DNA of 25,305 bases from SVFI01 sp045546735 (GCA_045546735.1 JAZQDJ010000025.1:1-25305), one strand, 5' to 3'. Shown: positions 1-7,209, counted from the stretch's first letter. Translations and numbers: made by a program. Notes: generated from the letters alone by a model not told the origin.

Positions 1-156
1 GAAGGTATTTCTTTCTTATGGGGTATAGCAAAAAACTATGTAATGTATTGGGGGGTTACAAGTGTATTCTAGCAAAGGGTTTCTATATTGTCTAGTTTCA
101 GATTTCACAAAATTAACAAAGAATGGTAGTATTTTTTGTCTATTTTTACCAACAAG
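1..156. other. Non-coding left edge, no secure feature
   Basis: This stretch lies beyond the ftsH terminator. I see no convincing reading frame with a ribosome-binding site on either strand. On the minus strand there is a weak promoter-like pair, TTGTGA then TATAGA 17 bases on (about 79-107), which could serve a gene off the left edge. Each hexamer matches the sigma-A consensus at only about 4 of 6 positions, so I do not call it. Confidence 0.4.
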
Positions 157-187
157 CAAAAACGCACGTCAATAAAACGTGCGTCTT
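157..187 (-). terminator. Rho-independent terminator after ftsH
   Basis: On the minus strand, 25 bases after the ftsH stop, ACGCACGT (177-184) pairs with ACGTGCGT (162-169) around a 7-base loop. A T-run follows at 158-162. It closes the spoIIE-tilS-hpt-ftsH unit. Confidence 0.85.
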
Positions 188-212
188 TTGTATGGTTTGT
201 TGTCAATTTTTA

Positions 213-2039
213 CTAATTCTCCGCCTCGAACAATGCCTCAAACTCTTCGCGGGTAATGCGTTCCTTTTCAATCAAAAGGTCTGCACATGCATGAAGTACA
301 TCCATATGCTCCTTAATTATCTTTGTCGCCTCATCATAACATTCTGTGATAATGCGTTTCACCTCACTGTCAATCTGACCGGCAACAGCCTCGCTCATTG
401 ATTTTGCATGTGCCAGGTCGCGTCCGATAAACACTTCGTCATTATCATCATCGTAGTTGACAGTTCCGATTAAATCAGACATACCAAAACGTGTCACCAT
501 GCTTCTGGCTCTGCTTGTCGCCTTCTTAATATCACTGGAAGCACCTGTCGTAATATCACCGAAAATCAGTTCCTCCGCAATACGGCCTCCGAGCGATACC
601 ATAATATCCTGAAGCATCTTGCTCTTTGTCATAAACATATCATCGTTTTCCGGAAGAGGCATGGTATATCCTGCTGCCCCGACACCGGTCGGGATTACGG
701 AAACCGTATAAACCGGTCCGACATCCGGAAGCACATGGAACAAAATTGCATGTCCCGCTTCATGGTACGCCGTAATCTTTTTCTCTTTATCAGATACAAT
801 ACGGCTCTTTTTCTCCGCGCCGATACCGACTTTGATAAACGCCTTCTTGATATCTTCCTGCTTCACATATGCTTTATTGTTTTTGGCAGCTATGATTGCA
901 GCCTCGTTTAAGAGGTTTTCAAGATCTGCCCCTGTAAAGCCTGCACTCGTCTGCGCAATCTGTTTCAAATCAACATCTTCTGCAAGCGGTTTATTTTTCG
1001 CATGCACTTTCAGAATCTCTTCTCTGCCTCCGACATCCGGTCTTCCGACCGCAATCTTACGGTCAAAACGACCCGGTCTTAAAATCGCAGGATCCAAAAT
1101 ATCCACACGGTTCGTCGCTGCTAACACAATAATTCCTTCATTTTCAGCGAAACCATCCATCTCAACAAGAAGCTGGTTGAGAGTCTGTTCTCTCTCATCA
1201 TGTCCGCCGCCCATACCGGTACCACGGCGTCTTGCCACCGCATCAATCTCATCGATAAAAACAATACACGGATGATTTTTCTTTGCATCCTCGAAAAGAT
1301 CACGCACACGTGATGCTCCGACACCGACAAACATTTCCACGAAATCCGATCCGGAAATCGAGAAGAACGGCACATTTGCCTCTCCTGCAATTGCTTTTGC
1401 AAGCAATGTTTTACCGGTTCCCGGAGGTCCTTCTAAAAGAACACCTTTCGGAATACGCGCTCCGATTTTTGAATACTTAATCGGGTCACGCAGAAAATCT
1501 ACAATTTCTTCAAGTTCTTCCTTTTCCTCTTTCAGACCAGCAACGTCTTTTAACGTAAACTTTCCTTCTCCGACACCTGTCATACGTGCTCTGGACCTTC
1601 CGAAGTTCATCATCTTTGCGTTGCTTCCGCCGCCACCACGGGTATTAATCATTGCAAAGAAGAAAATAAACACGATAAAAACAAGTAAAATCGGAAGAAC
1701 ATAGTACATAAACCAGTTCTCACTCGGCATATCACGTCTGACTACTTCAATATCCTTTGTTTCACTCAGAATCTCCTCTACTTTGGTCACATCGGAAACA
1801 TATAATTCATGATGCGAATCATCTTTATTTGTAATATAAACTGTACCGGTCGGAACCTCGCTGTTAGGTACAATCGTAACCGAAACAATATTTGCCTGCT
1901 CATAATCCGTTATAAAATCGTTCCAATTGTAACCCGTTTCATTCGTCCGGAGCGTTCCGATCCAAATCGCAATACCTAAAAGAATGAGGATAAAAATAAA
2001 ATACCCTCCCACTCCTTTTGATTTATTCTCGTTGTTCAT
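213..2039 (-). CDS. ftsH: ATP-dependent zinc metalloprotease FtsH
   Basis: Membrane-anchored AAA+ protease (608 aa) that degrades misfolded membrane proteins and short-lived regulators; in B. subtilis it also affects entry into sporulation. Two TM segments (about residues 12-30 and 109-131) flank an extracytoplasmic domain. Then come Walker A GPPGTGKT (204-211), Walker B with D263-E264, the second region of homology ending RPGRFDR (321-327), and the zinc site HEAGH (426-430) with a third ligand probably D503 in TGASSD. Length is normal for the family and all key residues are present. The ATG at 2039 follows AAAGG at a good distance, 23 bases after hpt. It is the last gene of the spoIIE-tilS-hpt-ftsH run, a classic Firmicutes arrangement. 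Confidence 0.98.
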   Translation of the reverse strand: MNNENKSKGVGGYFIFILILLGIAIWIGTLRTNETGYNWNDFITDYEQANIVSVTIVPNSEVPTGTVYITNKDDSHHELYVSDVTKVEEILSETKDIEVVRRDMPSENWFMYYVLPILLVFIVFIFFFAMINTRGGGGSNAKMMNFGRSRARMTGVGEGKFTLKDVAGLKEEKEELEEIVDFLRDPIKYSKIGARIPKGVLLEGPPGTGKTLLAKAIAGEANVPFFSISGSDFVEMFVGVGASRVRDLFEDAKKNHPCIVFIDEIDAVARRRGTGMGGGHDEREQTLNQLLVEMDGFAENEGIIVLAATNRVDILDPAILRPGRFDRKIAVGRPDVGGREEILKVHAKNKPLAEDVDLKQIAQTSAGFTGADLENLLNEAAIIAAKNNKAYVKQEDIKKAFIKVGIGAEKKSRIVSDKEKKITAYHEAGHAILFHVLPDVGPVYTVSVIPTGVGAAGYTMPLPENDDMFMTKSKMLQDIMVSLGGRIAEELIFGDITTGASSDIKKATSRARSMVTRFGMSDLIGTVNYDDDNDEVFIGRDLAHAKSMSEAVAGQIDSEVKRIITECYDEATKIIKEHMDVLHACADLLIEKERITREEFEALFEAEN

Positions 2040-2062
2040 CTCAAAAACCTTTCTGACTATCT

Positions 2063-2593
2063 TTACTCTTCATCAAATTCAACCACACCGATATACGGAA
2101 GATTGCGGTATCTCTGCGCGTAATCAAGCCCGTAACCGACTACAAATTCATCCGGGATCGTATATCCGTTATAATCGATAGTTACATCCACAACACGGCG
2201 ATCCGGCTTATTAAGAAGCGTACAAAGTTTCAAGGACTCCGGTCCTCTTTCTCTGAGCATCTCAAGCAAAAAGCTGAGCGTACGTCCCGTGTCGATAATA
2301 TCCTCCACTACAATAACATTTCTTCCGACAATGGATTCTTCCAAATCTTTTACAATCTTTACAACACCGCTGGATGTTGTTGACATTCCGTAACTGGATG
2401 CAGACATAAAGTCAATCGTCACAGGAAGAGTAATTCTTTTGGCAAGATCACACATAAAGAAACTTCCTCCTCTCAAAATACCGATTAGGTGAACTTCTTT
2501 TCCCTCAAAATCATGGTTAATCTGATTCGCAATTTCCTGAATTCTTGTCGTCACTTCCTCCTCGGAATACATAACTCTTATTTTTTCAGCCAT
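2063..2593 (-). CDS. hpt: Hypoxanthine phosphoribosyltransferase
   Basis: Purine salvage enzyme (176 aa) that joins hypoxanthine or guanine to PRPP to give IMP or GMP in the cytoplasm. The PRPP-binding loop VVEDIIDTGRTL is at residues 95-106, and the upstream LRGG loop that helps bind pyrophosphate is at 40-43. Length is typical of bacterial HPRTs. The ATG is 4 bases after the tilS stop. Its Shine-Dalgarno GGAGG falls in the last two glycine codons and stop of tilS, so translation is probably coupled. The tilS-hpt-ftsH order is widely conserved in Firmicutes and supports the hpt assignment over other type I phosphoribosyltransferases. Confidence 0.96.
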   Translation of the reverse strand: MAEKIRVMYSEEEVTTRIQEIANQINHDFEGKEVHLIGILRGGSFFMCDLAKRITLPVTIDFMSASSYGMSTTSSGVVKIVKDLEESIVGRNVIVVEDIIDTGRTLSFLLEMLRERGPESLKLCTLLNKPDRRVVDVTIDYNGYTIPDEFVVGYGLDYAQRYRNLPYIGVVEFDEE

Positions 2594-2597
2594 TGTT

Positions 2598-4007
2598 TTA
2601 TCCTCCGGTAATTGTTATCTCCAATATTTTTGTCGTTGTTTCATCTACCAAAACACCACTGCTGATTCTTTTTCCCACAAAATACAACATGTGATTTCCG
2701 TCTGCCACCAGAACGCTTGTCGCTCGTTCCGCCATCGGTATTTTTTCATTCACCATATAATCTTTGACATATTTTTTATTCTTATGATTAAAATAAAAAA
2801 AATCTTCTTCCGTAGGCGTCCTGATTTCAATCATTTCTCCTATTTTATCACAATCCATCCATTTCGTATACGTTTTTGTAGGAATCTCATCGTTCTGATT
2901 GTACGTAAACGTGCGCAGCTGCATCTTCTTTCCGTCAGGCAGATCTACGCAGACACCGGCTTTCAGTTGCTCTTTGGAAACGCTCACACAAAATCCGTCC
3001 GCCGACAAGTCTCTGTTCTTGTCATCGCAAAAAACAAGCATTCCGTAGCTTTTCTCGGCCACAATCCCATACGGCAAATCTATTTTCCGACCTACTTGAA
3101 GCCTGGCGAGGTTTTTGACTGCCTCCACATGCACACGCGAAATATCTTTTTTACTTCCGGAAATAAGATAAATACACTCACGAATCACTTCTCCCTGCAA
3201 ATACTCATGCATATCGGCAAGTTTATCGCAGAAAAGCCGGATACAACCTTTATCCCACTTTGAAACATCCGTACATTTATTCAACGCTTCACGAATCCTA
3301 TCTTCCAGATAATCGGACAACTCCGCAAACATCTCTCCCGTCACTGCCATGTGCGGTACCGCTCCTTGGCATATATCCTCAAGAACAGGAAATACTTCAT
3401 GGCGCAGTTTATTCCGGCTGTACTCCGTATTCTCATTCGTTTCATCCGTCACAAACTTCTGCCCTTGCTCAGACAAATAATTTTCAATCTGTCTTCTGTC
3501 CAGACAAAGCAACGGCCGTATCACCTGTCCGCGCACAGGTTTCATACCTGTCATCCCATCAATTCCGCTTCCCCGAATCAGATGAAACAACATCGTCTCT
3601 GCCTGATCTCCCTGATGATGTGCTACTGCCACTTTAGACGCTCCGGTTTTTTCCATCACCTGAGCAAAACAGTCATAGCGGGCATTTCTTCCCGCCTCCT
3701 CCGGCGTAAGTCCCTGCTCCCCGGCCATCTTCGGAACATCAACAAAAAACACATGCAAAGGAACCCCTTTTTCCTCACACAATGCTTTGACAAATTCCTC
3801 ATCTCTTTTTGCACTGTCTCTCATGCCATGATTCACATGAACCGCCTCGATATCAAACCCAAGTTCCCCGCGAAGTTGCAGCAGCATCAAAAAAAGACAT
3901 ACAGAATCTGCTCCTCCGGATAAGCCGACGAGGATTTTTTCCCCTGCATTTATCATATGAAATTTTTTAACATACGCAGATACGCTCTTAATTTCTTTTT
4001 TGCCCAT
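2598..4007 (-). CDS. tilS: tRNA(Ile)-lysidine synthase TilS
   Basis: Modifies C34 of the CAU-anticodon tRNA-Ile to lysidine, which changes its decoding from AUG to AUA and is essential in most bacteria. The N-terminal PP-loop ATPase motif SGGADS is at residues 30-35, followed by the VNHGMR segment typical of TilS. The C-terminal half (roughly residue 360 on) looks like the TilS C domain that contacts tRNA. Length (469 aa from this ATG) is normal. The start is uncertain. An in-frame GTG at 4013 adds two residues, an in-frame TAA lies just upstream, and the nearest Shine-Dalgarno-like AAGG is 15 bases or more away. I prefer the ATG. It begins 24 bases after the spoIIE stop. Confidence 0.95.
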   Translation of the reverse strand: MGKKEIKSVSAYVKKFHMINAGEKILVGLSGGADSVCLFLMLLQLRGELGFDIEAVHVNHGMRDSAKRDEEFVKALCEEKGVPLHVFFVDVPKMAGEQGLTPEEAGRNARYDCFAQVMEKTGASKVAVAHHQGDQAETMLFHLIRGSGIDGMTGMKPVRGQVIRPLLCLDRRQIENYLSEQGQKFVTDETNENTEYSRNKLRHEVFPVLEDICQGAVPHMAVTGEMFAELSDYLEDRIREALNKCTDVSKWDKGCIRLFCDKLADMHEYLQGEVIRECIYLISGSKKDISRVHVEAVKNLARLQVGRKIDLPYGIVAEKSYGMLVFCDDKNRDLSADGFCVSVSKEQLKAGVCVDLPDGKKMQLRTFTYNQNDEIPTKTYTKWMDCDKIGEMIEIRTPTEEDFFYFNHKNKKYVKDYMVNEKIPMAERATSVLVADGNHMLYFVGKRISSGVLVDETTTKILEITITGG

Positions 4008-4031
4008 AGTCACAATATATCGTTTTTACCT

Positions 4032-5186
4032 TCAAAATGCAACCGGCAAGCCCCCTTTTTCACATATACCGACAGCCAAAACCGTCATATCATCGCGAAT
4101 CGTCCCGCCGCCTGCGCGTATCGCCATCTGCAAGATATTTGCCGTCAAATCCGGAAGACTCATCCCGAGAAGTCCCGTTATGTACGATTCAAAAAATTCC
4201 ATATTGTCATAAAAAAGATCCATCACTCCATCCGATGCAAGCAAAATAATATCCTGCTCCTGCAAAAACACAGTCTCTCTATACCCTTCCACTCGCGGAT
4301 CAAGTCCAAGAGAAAGCCTGTCCGCTGCAATCTCGCGCATTTTCTTTTTTCTTATCAAAAAGGAAGGAGCACTTCCGTTTTTATAAAAAGTACATTCCCC
4401 CGTATACTGATTTATTTCTATCATATCCAGCGACACACTTCTCTCTCCGTCATACTGCACATATAAGAGTTCGTCACAAACACGTATACAACTTCGCACA
4501 GAAAGCCCCGACTCAATATGTCTTTCCACAAATGTCAATAAGTTTTCACTGTCCCTGCACGCTTCCGCACCGCTCCCCATACCATCTGCGATGGCCGCCA
4601 GATACGTCCCCTCACCGAACTCACGCATAATATAGTTATCTCCCGAAACTTCTTCGCTTTCTTTTGTTACCTTCGCAAAGCCGCCATATACCCGAAACCT
4701 GGTCTCTTCATAAAAGCAAAGCATAACCCACTCATCACGCACGTAATTTGCTCCGTCTGTCGCCGGTAACATAGAAATCCCTACAATTTCAGAAATCAAT
4801 TCTGCAATATCAAAAACTTCAAAATATGTATTTTTTTGCGTTTTCGCCATCATCCCGATTTCCGTAAATCCGTTTCTGTTTTCTTTACGATAATATTCTT
4901 TCACATAGATACCCGAGGCAGAAAGTTCCTTTACAATTTTCTTCTCTTGTTTTCCCGCAATCATGGTATCTACAAACGGGGTATTTACAATATCCGACAG
5001 TTGCCTTGATGCATGCATCACAAAATCGGCAAACACCTTCCGCTGTTCCCGCATTCTGTGCCCGGCAAACAAATCTGCACGGCTGGCATACATTTCTTCC
5101 TTCTCTTTTTGCGGCAGATACACTTCGGCTAAATCATCAAGCAAATGTGCATATTCACACATACGGTTTTTTGTAATTTCTTCCAT
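4032..5186 (-). CDS. spoIIE: SpoIIE-type PP2C phosphatase lacking the membrane domain
   Basis: Stage II sporulation phosphatase that, in the known system, dephosphorylates the anti-anti-sigma factor SpoIIAA to activate sigma-F in the forespore. The product is 384 aa. Residues about 5-110 resemble the helical linker/regulatory part of SpoIIE, and about 165-375 form the PP2C domain. Metal-site motifs are present: SGDN (181-184), DGMGSG (201-206), SDG (318-320) and RDDMT (364-368). Full-length SpoIIE is about 800 aa with around ten N-terminal TM helices; none are present here or encoded upstream. I chose the ATG at 5186 because GGAG stands just before it. The frame extends to 5267, but the predicted promoter lies inside that extension. 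The position before tilS-hpt-ftsH supports orthology rather than a generic PP2C phosphatase. Confidence 0.9.
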   Translation of the reverse strand: MEEITKNRMCEYAHLLDDLAEVYLPQKEKEEMYASRADLFAGHRMREQRKVFADFVMHASRQLSDIVNTPFVDTMIAGKQEKKIVKELSASGIYVKEYYRKENRNGFTEIGMMAKTQKNTYFEVFDIAELISEIVGISMLPATDGANYVRDEWVMLCFYEETRFRVYGGFAKVTKESEEVSGDNYIMREFGEGTYLAAIADGMGSGAEACRDSENLLTFVERHIESGLSVRSCIRVCDELLYVQYDGERSVSLDMIEINQYTGECTFYKNGSAPSFLIRKKKMREIAADRLSLGLDPRVEGYRETVFLQEQDIILLASDGVMDLFYDNMEFFESYITGLLGMSLPDLTANILQMAIRAGGGTIRDDMTVLAVGICEKGGLPVAF

Positions 5187-5218
5187 ACCCTTTACTCCTT
5201 GTCTCTTATTCAAACTCA

Positions 5219-5251
5219 AGTATAACGAATATGTCTTACAGAATTTGTCAA
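5219..5251 (-). promoter_or_regulatory. spoIIE promoter, sigma-A with 21-bp spacer
   Basis: On the minus strand, TTGACA (5246-5251) is followed exactly 21 bases later by TATACT (5219-5224). The predicted start of transcription is near 5212, giving a leader of about 26 bases. A 21-22 bp spacer is abnormal for sigma-A but is the known property of the Spo0A-activated B. subtilis spoIIE and spoIIG promoters. No better-spaced -10 is visible. Confidence 0.7.
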
Positions 5252-5252
5252 A
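5244..5252 (+). promoter_or_regulatory. Probable Spo0A box over the spoIIE -35
   Basis: TTTGTCAAA fits the published B. subtilis 0A-box consensus TTTGTCRAA at all nine positions. It lies on the strand opposite transcription and covers the -35 element. A TTGACA hexamer already supplies six of the nine matching bases, so the match is only partly independent. A second near-match, TTTGTCGTA (8 of 9, minus strand), is at 5277-5285. Confidence 0.5.
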
Positions 5253-5282
5253 GTAAGGAACCCTCACTTCAAAAATTACGAC

Positions 5283-5331
5283 AAAAAAATAAAGTATATC
5301 TGCTTCCGTTTTGCAAATATACTTTATTTTT
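5283..5331 (-). terminator. Terminator overlapping the end of divIC
   Basis: On the minus strand TAAAGTATAT pairs with ATATACTTTA, extended by flanking A/T pairs and an inner GCA/TGC pairing. A run of seven T follows (+ strand A at 5283-5289). The divIC stop codon is inside the upstream arm. It separates the rqcP-divIC unit from spoIIE. Confidence 0.75.
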
Positions 5332-5626
5332 GAAGTTTAAATAAAATTTCGTCGCTATGCACCAAACCCAATTTGTCCTGTGCCACTTCTTCTACATAGG
5401 AGTCGGTTTGTACATATTTTCTTAATTCTTCCAGCTCTTTCGCTCTTTCCTCCTCCTCTTGAATCTGCATCTGAAGTTCTGCCTTCTGCATAGCATACAC
5501 ATCTTGCTTCTTGCGCAAATCACTTCCCGCAATCGTTACAAGAACAGCCAAAACAACTAATACAACGAGAATGAGGGCAAAATCGAACCGGCTTTGCTTC
5601 TTATTACGACGCCTCACCTTTTTCAT
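5324..5626 (-). CDS. divIC: Septum formation initiator DivIC (FtsB-like)
   Basis: Bitopic division protein (100 aa) that in Firmicutes works with DivIB and FtsL at the septum. A basic cytoplasmic N-terminus (about 1-13) precedes one TM helix (about 16-33). An extracellular coiled coil rich in Glu, Gln and Lys (about 36-70) follows, then a compact end. This is the standard DivIC/FtsB layout and length. I chose the ATG at 5626, after an AGAGAGG ribosome-binding site, instead of the one at 5668, because family members begin with a short basic stretch. The gene starts inside the 3' end of yabQ (23-base overlap). The yabP-yabQ-divIC order is conserved in spore formers. Confidence 0.92.
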   Translation of the reverse strand: MKKVRRRNKKQSRFDFALILVVLVVLAVLVTIAGSDLRKKQDVYAMQKAELQMQIQEEEERAKELEELRKYVQTDSYVEEVAQDKLGLVHSDEILFKLQK

Positions 5627-6116
5627 GCGTATCCCTCTCTCTTCTATTTTTGCGTTTACATAAAACAATTTTAAACCCTTTTATGTTGCCCGTCAACTTC
5701 TTTTTGCTTCGCCTCACGCAGCTCTTTAACATCCGAAAACCCTTGAAAAATGCAGTTTTTACAACTTTTAGTGGGACTGATAATGCGCGTACCACAATAT
5801 CTAGTATACGCCCCAAAATCGTTGACATAAAATTTACCAAAAAATCCCCAAAAATTTTTTTATAAAACAGCATCCCGAGAAACAATCCAAAGACAGCAAA
5901 CCACCTGACAGTACCATTATTCAAGTAATAAAGAAGCAAAAAGAGAATTACGGACACAATTATCCAAAATACAATATCCTCAAACGCAACTGCAATATAC
6001 GGATGCCGTATCAGATTACGGAGAATACGTAAAAGGTCATATATCATCGTAATTGCGATACCGGTCACAAAACAATATAACCAGAAAATGCTCTCATTTA
6101 TAATCTCCGGACTCAT
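5604..6116 (-). CDS. yabQ: Spore cortex biosynthesis protein YabQ
   Basis: Membrane protein (170 aa) of the YabQ family. In B. subtilis it locates to the outer forespore membrane and is needed for cortex formation. Hydrophobic segments are at about residues 8-28, 43-65 and 70-88. A conserved-looking YDLLRILR segment lies near residue 26, and the C-terminal half (about 115-165) is strongly basic and probably cytoplasmic. The start ATG at 6116 overlaps the yabP stop, so the two are translationally coupled. The 3' end overlaps divIC by 23 bases. Assignment rests on sequence character plus position between yabP and divIC. Confidence 0.9.
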   Translation of the reverse strand: MSPEIINESIFWLYCFVTGIAITMIYDLLRILRNLIRHPYIAVAFEDIVFWIIVSVILFLLLYYLNNGTVRWFAVFGLFLGMLFYKKIFGDFLVNFMSTILGRILDIVVRALSVPLKVVKTAFFKGFRMLKSCVRRSKKKLTGNIKGFKIVLCKRKNRRERDTHEKGEAS

Positions 6117-6406
6117 TATTTAAACAATCTTCCCAGCAAAGATTCTCCTTTTCCTCCGTAGCCCGCCACGTCGGAATATGTGAGGGAATCAATTTTCCCT
6201 TCGATATCCACTTCACCTTTCTCAAGCGTCAATCGGTTCACATGCAAATCGCTCCCCTTAATCATCAACATTCCCTGGTCTGTTTCCAAAAGTATTTCCG
6301 ACAAATCAAAGGACAACACATCGCAAACACCGCTTACCAAACATGTCCTTCTGTTCGTAAGCATAAATTTGTGTGACCTTTGCTTTACATTCATTGTTTC
6401 ATCCAT
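6116..6406 (-). CDS. yabP: Sporulation protein YabP
   Basis: Small protein (96 aa) of the YabP/YqfC family, required for sporulation in B. subtilis together with YabQ. Features typical of the family include the early segment HKFMLTNRR, then alternating strands through LLETDQGMLMIKGSDLHV and LEKGEVDIEG. I chose the ATG at 6406 because a strong GGAGGAG stands 5 bases before it; the frame itself runs up to 6463. A sigma-E-like promoter lies just upstream, which puts its leader about 20 bases long and supports this start. It is followed without a gap by yabQ. Confidence 0.92.
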   Translation of the reverse strand: MDETMNVKQRSHKFMLTNRRTCLVSGVCDVLSFDLSEILLETDQGMLMIKGSDLHVNRLTLEKGEVDIEGKIDSLTYSDVAGYGGKGESLLGRLFK

Positions 6407-6431
6407 GACTTCTCCTCCCTCCGTCCATCTA

Positions 6432-6460
6432 AATATATGAACGTTTCCGGAAAAGTATGC
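6432..6460 (-). promoter_or_regulatory. Sigma-E-type promoter of yabP-yabQ
   Basis: On the minus strand, GCATACT (6454-6460) is followed after 14 bases by CATATATT (6432-6439). The B. subtilis sigma-E consensus is about KMATATT, 14 bases, CATACANT. Six of seven -35 positions and six of seven defined -10 positions match, and the spacing is exact. Transcription would start near 6425, just before the yabP ribosome-binding site. It sits between rqcP and yabP, where mother-cell expression of yabPQ would be expected. Confidence 0.65.
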
Positions 6461-6466
6461 CATAAA

Positions 6467-6706
6467 TTATAAATAACGGAACATCTCTTTCGCTTCTTCT
6501 TTTCGGACAGTTTCCTGAACAGTTAAGACCTCCACCTTTACATCTTTGTTTCCGAAATTAATGGTAATCGTGTCTCCGACCTTTACTTCCGTTCCCGCCT
6601 TTGCCACCTTGTCATTAATCATGACACGGCCCGCATCACACGCCTCATTTGCCACGGTACGTCTTTTAATCAAACGTGACACTTTCAAATATTTATCCAG
6701 TCTCAT
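6467..6706 (-). CDS. rqcP: S4-domain ribosome quality control factor RqcP
   Basis: Small S4 RNA-binding protein (79 aa), known as YabO, HslR-like or RqcP. In B. subtilis RqcP binds the large ribosomal subunit and supports RqcH in poly-alanine tailing of stalled nascent chains. The whole protein is an S4 domain: MRLDKYLKVSRLIKRR at the start, then AGRVMINDKVAKAGTEVKVGD in the middle. Length matches the family. The ATG follows GAAAGGA. It sits after the hup terminator with only about 31 bases between and no visible promoter, so it probably relies on read-through from hup. Confidence 0.93.
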   Translation of the reverse strand: MRLDKYLKVSRLIKRRTVANEACDAGRVMINDKVAKAGTEVKVGDTITINFGNKDVKVEVLTVQETVRKEEAKEMFRYL

Positions 6707-6737
6707 AACATATCCTTTCTACAACAAAAAACCAAGT

Positions 6738-6769
6738 AAAAAAGCTGTAACACAAATCTGTGTTACAGC
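6738..6769 (-). terminator. Strong terminator after hup
   Basis: GCTGTAACACA (minus strand) pairs perfectly over 11 bp with TGTGTTACAGC around a 4-base loop (arms 6744-6754 and 6759-6769), followed by six T (6738-6743). It sits between hup and rqcP and should keep most hup transcripts monocistronic. Confidence 0.92.
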
Positions 6770-6790
6770 CTTTCCGTTCATTCCTTAAGA

Positions 6791-7066
6791 TTAAGCGTTT
6801 ACTAAATCTTTTAAAGCTTTACCAGCTTTGAATTTAGGTGCTTTAGAAGCAGCGATTTTCATCGGTGCACCACTCTGTGGATTTCTTCCTTCTCTAGCTG
6901 CTCTTTCAGAAACTTCGGATGTACCAAAACCAACTAACTGGATTTTGCCACCTTTCTTTAATTCTTCAGATACTACATCTGTGAAAGCTTTTAATGCGCT
7001 TTCTGCATCCTTTTTAGATAATCCTGCCTGATCAGCCATAGCTGCAACTAATTCTGCTTTGTTCAT
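6791..7066 (-). CDS. hup: DNA-binding protein HU
   Basis: Histone-like nucleoid protein (91 aa) that bends DNA as a dimer. It begins MNKAELVAAMADQAGLSKKD, then has the GGKIQLVGFGTSEVSERAAREGRNPQSG core that spans the flexible DNA-gripping arm (about residues 39-69), and ends with the short helix KAGKALKDLVNA. Length is exactly that of typical HU. The start has an excellent ribosome-binding site, GAGGAGG. Its own sigma-A promoter and strong terminator suggest abundant, largely monocistronic expression, as expected for HU. The hup-rqcP-yabP order is common in Clostridia. Confidence 0.98.
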   Translation of the reverse strand: MNKAELVAAMADQAGLSKKDAESALKAFTDVVSEELKKGGKIQLVGFGTSEVSERAAREGRNPQSGAPMKIAASKAPKFKAGKALKDLVNA

Positions 7067-7105
7067 TTGAACTTCCTCCTCTTACTGAGTATTTTGTTTT
7101 ATTAT

Positions 7106-7127
7106 CGTTTTCCTCTACTGGAAAACG
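7106..7127 (-). promoter_or_regulatory. Perfect hairpin in the hup 5' leader
   Basis: CGTTTTCC (7106-7113) and GGAAAACG (7120-7127) form a perfect 8-bp inverted repeat with a 6-base loop. It lies just after the predicted transcription start and about 25 bases before the ribosome-binding site. No T-run follows, so it is not a terminator. It could stabilise the mRNA or be an operator. No homologue is known to me. Confidence 0.5.
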
Positions 7128-7137
7128 CCTAATAATA

Positions 7138-7166
7138 TTTATATCCCTTTTTACCTTCATTGTCAA
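7138..7166 (-). promoter_or_regulatory. Sigma-A promoter of hup
   Basis: TTGACA (7161-7166, minus strand), a 17-base spacer, then TATAAA (7138-7143). The -35 is a perfect match and the -10 matches five of six positions, at the ideal distance. Predicted start is about 7131, leaving a leader of about 65 bases that contains the hairpin at 7106-7127. Confidence 0.88.
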
Positions 7167-7199
7167 GGAAAAAAAGGCATTTTTACGGCTTTTTTCCGT
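7167..7199 (-). terminator. Probable terminator after the PEGA lipoprotein gene
   Basis: On the minus strand AAAAAAG and CTTTTTT can pair, with an inner CGT/ATG pairing across one mismatch, and a T-run follows. The stem is A/T-rich and weaker than the other terminators here. It lies between the lipoprotein stop and the hup -35. Confidence 0.5.
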
Positions 7200-7209
7200 A
7201 TTTCTCCAT

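Noticed and set aside
5187..5267. N-terminal extension of SpoIIE from the ATG at 5267
   Set aside because: The extension covers the predicted promoter and the ribosome-binding site of the ATG at 5186, and adds no TM helix or family similarity.
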